Shown here piece after piece: positions 10,901-16,221 of a DNA stretch of 64,000 nucleotides. The first letter of the stretch is position 1. Each line of letters opens with the position of its first letter. The notes under the pieces were generated by a model. It saw only the letters and a program-made list of their open reading frames with translations. It did no database searches and was not told where the DNA came from. The position numbers and the translations under genes are program-made. The DNA lies in contig JBBIRB010000007.1 of assembly GCA_037442025.1 (NCBI GenBank), forward strand, positions 1 through 64,000, read 5' to 3'. This DNA comes from UBA2287 sp037442025. GTDB lineage: Bacteria > Bacteroidota > Bacteroidia > Bacteroidales > Tenuifilaceae.

Positions 10901-11244
10901 ACGCAGCTTATGAACAGAAAGACCCGTTACTCATATACAAACTCGAAGCTTACGATCTTTTCCGCAAAATGATTGAACGGGTGAATCGCGAAGTAATGTC
11001 CATTTTAATGAAAGCTCACATTCCGTTGCGCGACCCCAGTCAGGTACAAGAGGCTCATCAACAGCGCAAACTCGATATGAGCGGGTACCAAACCAGCCGA
11101 ACCGATGCCCTGCAAGCTGGAGCCAATACTCAGGATAGAAATCGTGAACCCGTAAGGGTTGAAAAAAAGGTAGGGCGAAACGAACCCTGTCCCTGTGGAA
11201 GCGGGAAAAAATACAAATCGTGCCATGGAAGCATGGAAACATAA
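7957..11244 (+). CDS. secA: Preprotein translocase ATPase SecA
   Basis: A 1095-residue SecA, the motor that drives unfolded preproteins through SecYEG. Walker A is TGEGKT with K199. Walker B is DEVDSVLIDDARTPLIISG, with D301. The second motor domain shows TNMAGRGTDI and RGRSGRQGDPG. The C-terminal zinc tail is complete (EPCPCGSGKKYKSCHG: Cys, Cys, Cys, His). The length is greater than E. coli SecA (901) because of the insertions usual in Bacteroidota. I chose ATG 7957 (MGLIDSIISKLFG) over TTG 7915: it matches the family N-terminus, and a -7 box overlaps the TTG. It is transcribed alone, with a terminator at 11252. Confidence 0.97.
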   Translation: MGLIDSIISKLFGSKSDRDMKELMPLVNKIKEVYPRYLSLSNDDLRAEAQKLKQRVRNHIAGDLAKVDEMKLQMESESLSADQKEELYSDIEKLVKSIDDKVEEVLLEVLPEAFSIVKDTARRFKENQTIAVTATEFDRNLAAKRDFVSIEGNKAIYKNRWVAGGNEIVWDMVHYDVQLIGGVVLHQGKISEMATGEGKTLVATLPVFLNALAGMGVNIVTVNDYLARRDSEWMGPLYEFHGLSVDCIDKHQPNSEARRNAYLADITFGTNNEFGFDYLRDNMSLAPNDLVQRKHHFAIVDEVDSVLIDDARTPLIISGPVPKGDDQMFEEYKPKVEKLVNAQRNLVTQLLADSKKLIGEGKTEDGGKLLLRAHKGYPKYKPLIKYLSEQGVKALLLKTENFYMQENNKNMHQVTDDLFFVIDEKLNSVELTDKGIDLITSSTDDPKFFVLPDMGSEIAEIERKNLQPQEKLNAKEELLRDFSIKSERVHTVHQLLKAYAMFEKDVEYVVMDNKVKIVDEQTGRILEGRRYSDGLHQAIEAKERVKVEAATQTFATITLQNYFRMYHKLAGMTGTAETEAGEFWSIYKLDVVVIPTNKPITRKDYDDMVYKTKREKYQAVIDEIVKLTNADRPVLVGTTSVEISELLSRMLKLKGIKHNVLNAKLHQREADIVAEAGREGTVTIATNMAGRGTDIKLTPRVREAGGLAIIGTERHESRRVDRQLRGRSGRQGDPGTSQFYVSLEDDLMRLFGSDRIARIMDRLGLKEGEVIQHSMISKSIERAQKKVEENNFGIRKRLLEYDDVMNSQREVIYTRRKHALYGERIDVDIANMLFDLSNSVVQENHGNVEFEDFNLELIRTLAIEAPFGEKEYIQMSAEQATEKVYRAALASFERKGEAMAQHVLPVVNDVFEKQSAIYENIVIPVSDGQRVFQIVTNLKKCYETKGKELNRSFAKTIILYIIDEHWKEHLREMDDLKQSVQNAAYEQKDPLLIYKLEAYDLFRKMIERVNREVMSILMKAHIPLRDPSQVQEAHQQRKLDMSGYQTSRTDALQAGANTQDRNREPVRVEKKVGRNEPCPCGSGKKYKSCHGSMET

Positions 11245-11251
11245 AACTATC

Positions 11252-11280
11252 AACCGCCGACAAGTGTCGGCGGTTTTTCA
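11252..11280 (+). terminator. Rho-independent terminator after secA
   Basis: GC-rich 11-bp stem (11252-11262 with 11265-11275), two-base loop and a T run. Confidence 0.9.
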
Positions 11281-11311
11281 TTTCCCATCTATTAAATTCA
11301 TTTCTTTTTTA

Positions 11312-11319
11312 TACTTTTG
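11312..11319 (+). promoter_or_regulatory. Putative -7 box for the 116-residue hypothetical gene
   Basis: TACTTTTG matches TAnnTTTG, 29 bases before the ATG at 11349. No convincing -33 element. Confidence 0.4.
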
Positions 11320-11348
11320 CAACGCATTTATAATAAACAAATAATACC

Positions 11349-11699
11349 ATGGCAAACAAAAGAGTTATTAAGAAGGATATCGATTATTTGGTAAGCGAGG
11401 TTATTACCGACTGCTACACACATTTTATGCTTCACGGCGAAAAAAACAAGGAGAAGGTTATGGAACTCATTCAACAAATTGTTGATGAGCGTAACAATCT
11501 GATTGAAAGGGTTAATAATCCTGCTAGCAACCCACAAAAGGATCAACTTTTCAAGCTGAAGAGAAACGCACCGGCTGAGTACAAAGCATCGATAGATAAG
11601 CAAAAGAAGGAAGTTAAAAAGCACTATCGTGCTGTATACACCGATCTACTGAGCATCATTGATGATTCGTTCACAAAACTTGGTGAGCTATCGAAGTAA
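11349..11699 (+). CDS. Conserved hypothetical protein, small and charged
   Basis: A 116-residue soluble protein without signal peptide or membrane segment. It is rich in Lys, Glu and Asp and predicted mostly helical. Recognisable stretches are DYLVSEVITDCYTHFMLHGE near the N-terminus and DLLSIIDDSFTKLGELSK at the end. I recognise the general type as a Bacteroidota-specific hypothetical but not a named domain, and no function can be assigned. It has its own -7 box and terminator, so it is a single-gene transcription unit, which argues that it is a real and independently regulated gene. Confidence 0.8.
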   Translation: MANKRVIKKDIDYLVSEVITDCYTHFMLHGEKNKEKVMELIQQIVDERNNLIERVNNPASNPQKDQLFKLKRNAPAEYKASIDKQKKEVKKHYRAVYTDLLSIIDDSFTKLGELSK

Positions 11700-11719
11700 T
11701 TGAAACTCCATTTTTTACT

Positions 11720-11751
11720 AGGTTTGCAAAGTAATGCAAACCTTTTTTTTT
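11720..11751 (+). terminator. Rho-independent terminator directly before the patB gene
   Basis: Nine-bp stem (11720-11728 with 11735-11743) followed by eight T. It ends only eight bases before the next ATG. Confidence 0.85.
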
Positions 11752-11759
11752 GATTAAAA

Positions 11760-12929
11760 ATGAAATACAACTTCTCAAATATTATTAACCGTGAGGGTTC
11801 AGCCTCGGTTAAGTACGAACTTCGAAACCAAATGTTTTCTAATCCCCATGTGCTTCCCATGTGGGTTGCCGATATGGACCTTGCTGTACCCCCTTTCATA
11901 ATGAATGCCCTTGAAAAAAGGTTGCAGCATCCCATACTGGGTTATACTATTCGCAACGAGCAATTCCTAAGTTCCATTGCATGGTGGCAAAAACAACGCT
12001 TCAATTGGTCAGTCGAAACTAGTTGGATTAGCTTTTGCCCCGGAATTGTTGCTGGCCTAAACCATACTGTACAAGCATTCACCCGCGAAGGCGATAAAGT
12101 TCTTATACAAACTCCCGTTTACCATCCATTTTTCAGCGCTGTTAAACTGAACAATCGGGAACTTATAACCAATCCTTTAGTACTGAGAAACGGTAAGTAC
12201 GAAATTGATTTCGAACTATTTAATAAACAAATTGGAAACGGGGTTAAATTGTTTATACTTTGCAATCCACATAACCCTGTTGGCAGGGTATGGACAGCCA
12301 CTGAGCTACAAACTATGGCATCAATTTGCCTGAAAAACAACGTTCTTATTGTATCGGACGAAATTCATGCAGACCTTATTTATAGCCCAAATAAACACAT
12401 ACCCATTGCAACCCTTTCGAACGAAATTGAGGATAATACTATTACACTAAACGCACCAAGTAAATCGTTCAATATAGCTGGGCTAGCAACAGCCTACGCA
12501 ATTATTAAAAACACACAGAATATTAAAACGTATAATCTTCAACTCGAACGCAATGGCACTTCCCATGGCAGCCTAATGGGCTACACTGCCCTGCAGGCAG
12601 CCTATACAAAAGAAGGGGAATTGTGGTTAAGTGAACTTATTAACTACTTAATGCAGAACATTGAAACCGTTGACAAATTCCTGAAAAAGCAACTTCCAAA
12701 ATTAAAACTAATTAGGCCCGAGGGAACCTATTTGCTTTGGCTCGACTTTCGGGAATATGGCTTAACCCAGAGCGAATTAAACTTAAAACTCATTAACCAA
12801 GCAGGGTTGGGCTTTAACGATGGGGCAATATTTGGCCCAGAAGGCAACGGATTTCAGCGCATGAACATTGGCTGTCCCCAAAATGTAGTTATTGACGCGT
12901 TAAACCGATTAGAAAAGGCTTTTGCATAG
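11760..12929 (+). CDS. patB: PatB/MalY-type PLP-dependent aminotransferase / cystathionine beta-lyase
   Basis: A 389-residue fold-type I PLP enzyme of the MalY/PatB family. Members cleave cystathionine or other cysteine S-conjugates to homocysteine or thiol plus pyruvate and ammonia, and some act as aminotransferases. Family motifs are LPMWVADMDL near residue 32, GYT in the substrate region, CNPHNPVGR, and VSDEIHADL, which carries the PLP-ring Asp. The Schiff-base lysine is K235 (NAPSKSFNIAGL). It is cytosolic. The ATG at 11760 comes just after the preceding terminator, so its promoter must overlap that hairpin or expression must depend on read-through. The choice between lyase and transaminase activity is by family only. 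Confidence 0.88.
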   Translation: MKYNFSNIINREGSASVKYELRNQMFSNPHVLPMWVADMDLAVPPFIMNALEKRLQHPILGYTIRNEQFLSSIAWWQKQRFNWSVETSWISFCPGIVAGLNHTVQAFTREGDKVLIQTPVYHPFFSAVKLNNRELITNPLVLRNGKYEIDFELFNKQIGNGVKLFILCNPHNPVGRVWTATELQTMASICLKNNVLIVSDEIHADLIYSPNKHIPIATLSNEIEDNTITLNAPSKSFNIAGLATAYAIIKNTQNIKTYNLQLERNGTSHGSLMGYTALQAAYTKEGELWLSELINYLMQNIETVDKFLKKQLPKLKLIRPEGTYLLWLDFREYGLTQSELNLKLINQAGLGFNDGAIFGPEGNGFQRMNIGCPQNVVIDALNRLEKAFA

Positions 12930-12989
12930 CAATTGCAATTATAAAACACTATAAAATAATTAATAAACATTAATACCTTAGTTCTTAAA

Positions 12990-13030
12990 AAAATGAAACC
13001 GCAAAGAATAATACTTTGCGGTTTCATTTT
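12990..13030. terminator. Bidirectional terminator between patB and slyD
   Basis: Perfect 17-bp stem (12990-13006 with 13014-13030) with A and T runs on both sides. It sits between two convergent genes and can serve both. Confidence 0.9.
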
Positions 13031-13047
13031 TGAGATTTAAAAACAAA

Positions 13048-13584
13048 CTAGTTACAGCCACATCCACAGCCACCGCCTTCGTGGCCATGATCGTGATGGT
13101 GCCCATGCGAATGCACATGTCCATGCGAAAGTTCCTCGGGGCTTGCATCGCGAACTGTTTCAATCTTTCCGGTAAAATGCAAGTCGGCACCGGCTAAAGG
13201 ATGGTTAAAATCCATTAATACATGGCTATCGTGAACTTCCAAAACTGTTCCGTATATCGAATGGCCTTCATTATCGAGCATTGGAAGCCGTTTGCCAACT
13301 ATCAACAATTCCTCGTCAACTTTACCCTCAATTTCGAAAATCGATTTTGGAAGTTCAACTACAGCTTCGTTTTCAACCTCACCATAACCCTCGGCACAAG
13401 GAATTGAAAACTCAAACTCTTGTCCAATATTCAGTTTGTCAATATTCTGTTCGAAGCGGGGCAGAAGCATTCCTCTTCCGTATAAAAATTCTAGGGGATT
13501 TTGAGCAGTGGCAGTATCAACAACTTCTCCGTTTACTTTAAGTTGATAACTAAGGGCAACAACTTTATCATTTTCAACTTTCAT
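13048..13584 (-). CDS. slyD: FKBP-type peptidyl-prolyl isomerase, SlyD type, with metal-binding tail
   Basis: A 178-residue SlyD-like chaperone and proline isomerase. The FKBP core (VALSYQLKV, PLEFLYGRGMLLPRFE, GQEFEFSIP) carries the insert-in-flap domain around residues 70-125. The C-terminus is a His/Cys-rich tail (HGHVHSHGHHHDHGH, then CGCGC), which in SlyD binds nickel and other metals and supplies them to metalloenzymes. I start it at ATG 13584 (MKVENDKVVAL). The frame stays open 48 codons further upstream, but that extension is hydrophobic, has no family match and would run through the promoter area. It converges on patB across a shared terminator. Confidence 0.93.
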   Translation of the reverse strand: MKVENDKVVALSYQLKVNGEVVDTATAQNPLEFLYGRGMLLPRFEQNIDKLNIGQEFEFSIPCAEGYGEVENEAVVELPKSIFEIEGKVDEELLIVGKRLPMLDNEGHSIYGTVLEVHDSHVLMDFNHPLAGADLHFTGKIETVRDASPEELSHGHVHSHGHHHDHGHEGGGCGCGCN

Positions 13585-13796
13585 TTCAAAAAATTTAATT
13601 GGTTTGTAATATTTTGGGCCAAAGTAACGAGTAAAAAGCCAGAAAAAAAAATACCTTTTGCTTATTGAAATGGAAAACCCAACCAAGTGGGCAATTGGTA
13701 TTTCTAAAAAAAATTCAAAAAAATGCAATTATATCAAATCAATTCCTCATCTTTGTTGCGAATTAATTTTAATTATCAATCTTTACCATTGTTAAC

Positions 13797-13997
13797 ATGA
13801 AAGGAAAAGTAAAATGGTTTGATGCTGCTAAAGGTTATGGCTTCATTCAAACTGACGAAGGCAGTGATGTGTTTGTACACTACACTGGAATTACTCGTGA
13901 AGGTTTCAAACGCCTAGACGAAGGTCAAGCTGTTGAATTCGAAATCACAGATGGCAAACGTGGCCCACAAGCCATAAATGTAAGTGTTTTAGAATAA
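13797..13997 (+). CDS. Cold-shock-domain protein
   Basis: A 66-residue CspA-type single-stranded nucleic-acid-binding protein. It begins MKGKVKWFDAAKGYGFI, with RNP1 (KGYGFI) and RNP2 (VFVHY) present, and ends in the usual beta-5 region. Such proteins act as RNA chaperones during cold or growth transitions. The leader between 13729 and 13796 is AT-rich, and a near-match -7 box (CATCTTTG) lies at 13748-13755. It is followed at once by a terminator hairpin. Confidence 0.96.
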   Translation: MKGKVKWFDAAKGYGFIQTDEGSDVFVHYTGITREGFKRLDEGQAVEFEITDGKRGPQAINVSVLE

Positions 13998-14023
13998 CCG
14001 AATTATTCTACATACGCTTAAAA

Positions 14024-14053
14024 GGGCTTTGGGAAACCAAAGCCTCTTTTTTT
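14024..14053 (+). terminator. Rho-independent terminator after the cold-shock gene
   Basis: Stem 14025-14032 with 14037-14044, loop GAAA, then a T run. It lies just beyond the stop codon of the convergent gene on the other strand. Confidence 0.85.
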
Positions 14054-14054
14054 T

Positions 14055-14648
14055 CTAAAAAGTAACATTTACCCTCAGAATGGGGTTCTGTGCATAGGTT
14101 GTTCGGGCTTCGCCTAAAAGGGTCCAGAGAAATAGAATGTTGAGAGCTGCCCGTTCGCCCAACTTTTGTCGATAACCTGCTCCTGCAAGCAAAACATCCT
14201 GCCACACCCTACCGGTTTGGGTTGAATTGAAAGGGTCGATCATTTTCTGATCGAGATATAGCCCCTCATATTCACCATGAAAAATTATTCCACCTTTCAA
14301 TTTTATTGGTGTTGACTCGCTCAAATCGCGAATGGGTAGTAGTTGTGTAAAGGCAGATGCACCCCAAATGTGACTCCGGTAAACCTTTGTATCCGAAGAG
14401 AACAGCTGCCTGCTTTTTTGGCTGTAGTACCCATACCTTCCTCCAACCCCTACAGACCATTGCGGAATAACCCAAATTCCAGCAATGGGTTGAACATCGA
14501 TGCGAGTAACGTCGCCTATCATTACACCAATGGTACCTCCCCAAAACAACTTATCGACAAAACGTTCGGGTTGCTGTTTCTCCTTTTTTTGTGCATACAA
14601 GGCAATGGTCAGAACCGAAAATAGGGTAATTGCAGGTATTGATTTCAT
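14055..14648 (-). CDS. Exported protein of unknown function, probably outer-membrane beta-barrel
   Basis: A 197-residue protein starting at ATG 14648 with a Sec signal peptide (MKSIPAITLFSVLTIALYAQ). The longer frame to 14747 would overlap the divergent promoter region and is not used. The mature part has alternating polar and hydrophobic strands with many aromatic residues (WSVGVGGRYGYYSQ, IIFHGEYEGLYLD, GAGYRQKLGERAALNILFLW) and ends in Phe (LRVNVTF), as outer-membrane barrels do. I do not recognise a named family. The divergent neighbour is an SDR enzyme, with overlapping promoter boxes between them. Confidence 0.75.
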   Translation of the reverse strand: MKSIPAITLFSVLTIALYAQKKEKQQPERFVDKLFWGGTIGVMIGDVTRIDVQPIAGIWVIPQWSVGVGGRYGYYSQKSRQLFSSDTKVYRSHIWGASAFTQLLPIRDLSESTPIKLKGGIIFHGEYEGLYLDQKMIDPFNSTQTGRVWQDVLLAGAGYRQKLGERAALNILFLWTLLGEARTTYAQNPILRVNVTF

Positions 14649-14702
14649 AATCCTTTGGATATTCAATTGATTATAATTGTACTCAATGAACGTTAAATAA
14701 AC

Positions 14703-14725
14703 TACATTTGTTTTATGCAAAGTTA
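14703..14725. promoter_or_regulatory. Divergent -7 boxes for the exported protein (-) and the SDR gene (+)
   Basis: On the plus strand TACATTTG lies at 14703-14710. On the minus strand TAACTTTG lies at 14718-14725. Both match TAnnTTTG, and only seven bases separate them. No clear -33 elements. Confidence 0.45.
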
Positions 14726-14739
14726 AAAGAGTTTTGGCT

Positions 14740-15432
14740 ATGAACATTATTATTACAGGAGCATCGAGAGGAATTGGTTACCAACTGGTAAAACAATTAG
14801 CCGCAACAAATGGAAATACCATTTTTGCCATAACCAGAAATTCTGAGGCTCTAACGCTGTTATTCAATGAACTTATAAAAGGGGAAAAAACGAATGTTAT
14901 ACTACTTGAATACAATTACACTAGTAATTGCCCTATTGCATGGGCACAACTACTAGGCAACCAAAAAATTGACATATGCATTAACAATGCTGGTTTTCTG
15001 GTTAATAAACCTTTCGGTCAATTATCCAATAACGATATTAATGGTATGATTGACGTAAACTTTTTAGCAGTAGCAAACCTTATTCAACAAATTATTCCTT
15101 TTGCTAACAAACCTTGTCATATTGTAAATATTGGGAGCATGGGTGGGTACCAGGGAAGCTCAAAATTTGCTGGCTTATCGGTATATTCCGCAACCAAAGC
15201 AGCATTAGCATGCTTAAGCGAATGCCTTGCAGTGGAACTGAAAGAGCAGCAAATTGCTTGCAATTGCCTAGCACTTGGTGCCGTAAATACCGAAATGCTT
15301 GCTGAGGCATTCCCGGGCTACCAAGCTCCAGTTTCACCGGAAGAGATGGCCACATTCATTGTAAAATTTGCTATGGAAGGCCACAAGTACTTCAACGGGA
15401 AAGTAATACCTGTTTCACTGTCAACACCCTAA
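14740..15432 (+). CDS. Short-chain dehydrogenase/reductase
   Basis: A 230-residue classical SDR. The NAD(P)-binding motif is TGASRGIG at residues 6-13. The NNAG motif follows, and the catalytic Ser is in NIGSMGG. The Tyr-Lys pair is Y149 and K153 (YSATK). I start it at ATG 14740 (MNIIITGAS) rather than the TTG two codons upstream. SDRs act on many alcohols, sugars and ketones, and the substrate cannot be told from the sequence. It is 14 bases upstream of the DUF4130 gene, so the two are probably co-transcribed. No functional link between them is known to me. Confidence 0.92.
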   Translation: MNIIITGASRGIGYQLVKQLAATNGNTIFAITRNSEALTLLFNELIKGEKTNVILLEYNYTSNCPIAWAQLLGNQKIDICINNAGFLVNKPFGQLSNNDINGMIDVNFLAVANLIQQIIPFANKPCHIVNIGSMGGYQGSSKFAGLSVYSATKAALACLSECLAVELKEQQIACNCLALGAVNTEMLAEAFPGYQAPVSPEEMATFIVKFAMEGHKYFNGKVIPVSLSTP

Positions 15433-15446
15433 CAAAACTTATAGTT

Positions 15447-16217
15447 ATGCAACCCGTTCAGTATAAGTACGATGGTACTTTCCCTGGACTTCTTACGGTC
15501 GTTTTTCAATGGTTTTTGCGCAAGGAAAAAATTGTATCAATTGTAAGGCCTGCTGGTCAGCTCGATCTGTTTGCTCAAACAGTAACCATTGAAACTTCTG
15601 CCAGCGATGCTGAAAGGGTTTGGAACGGTATAGAGCGGGTTGGCGGAAGTACTACTTGTAATCATATTTATCACGCTTACCTATCAGCTTGCGATGGGGT
15701 TGAAATGCTAATTCTAGAATATTGCCAGTTACTCTTCGAGAAAAAGAAGCCCATTTATACCGATTTAGGAAACCCCATTGTGCTGCAAATTCATAAGCTC
15801 GATCGCAAAGTACTCAGGGAATCGCATAGAGTTTTAATGTTCGTGAGGTTTGAGCAAGCCTCCGACGGCACCTACTTTGCTCCTTTCGACCCAAAATACG
15901 ATGTGCTTCCATTGGTAATAAATCATTTTAAGGAGCGGTTCATGAGCCAGAACTGGCTAATTTACGATACCAGAAGGGACTACGGTTTCCATTTTAATGG
16001 TTTAAGCGTTGAACGTGTAACCATTAGCAACCCAACATTCAGTAGGCAGTCGGGGAAACTATTCGAATCGGTTAGTGATTCGAAGGATGAACAGTGGCAG
16101 AATTTATGGGCTACCTACTTTAAAAGCATTGCAATAAAAGAAAGAGAAAACCTTTTGGTGCAAAGAAATTTTATGCCCAAAAGGTTTTGGAAATATCTTA
16201 CGGAAAAAAGCAAATAG
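15447..16217 (+). CDS. DUF4130 (TIGR03915-type) putative DNA-metabolism protein
   Basis: A 256-residue cytosolic protein that matches the DUF4130/TIGR03915 family in its length and in landmarks: YKYDGTFPGLLTVVF at the start, the helical RVWNGI...FEKKKPIYTDLGNP centre, and ESHRVLMFVRFEQ...YFAPFDPKYDVLPLV...RF in the second half. In most genomes it sits beside, or is fused to, a radical SAM protein linked to uracil-DNA glycosylase domains, so a role in DNA modification or repair is presumed. Here no such partner is adjacent: the gene follows an SDR and converges, with only four bases between, on an antiporter. The biochemical role is unknown. Confidence 0.82.
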   Translation: MQPVQYKYDGTFPGLLTVVFQWFLRKEKIVSIVRPAGQLDLFAQTVTIETSASDAERVWNGIERVGGSTTCNHIYHAYLSACDGVEMLILEYCQLLFEKKKPIYTDLGNPIVLQIHKLDRKVLRESHRVLMFVRFEQASDGTYFAPFDPKYDVLPLVINHFKERFMSQNWLIYDTRRDYGFHFNGLSVERVTISNPTFSRQSGKLFESVSDSKDEQWQNLWATYFKSIAIKERENLLVQRNFMPKRFWKYLTEKSK

Positions 16218-16221
16218 ATCG

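Noticed and set aside
13585..13728. N-terminal extension of slyD
   Set aside because: Hydrophobic, no family match and no promoter upstream; MKVENDKVVAL is the normal start.
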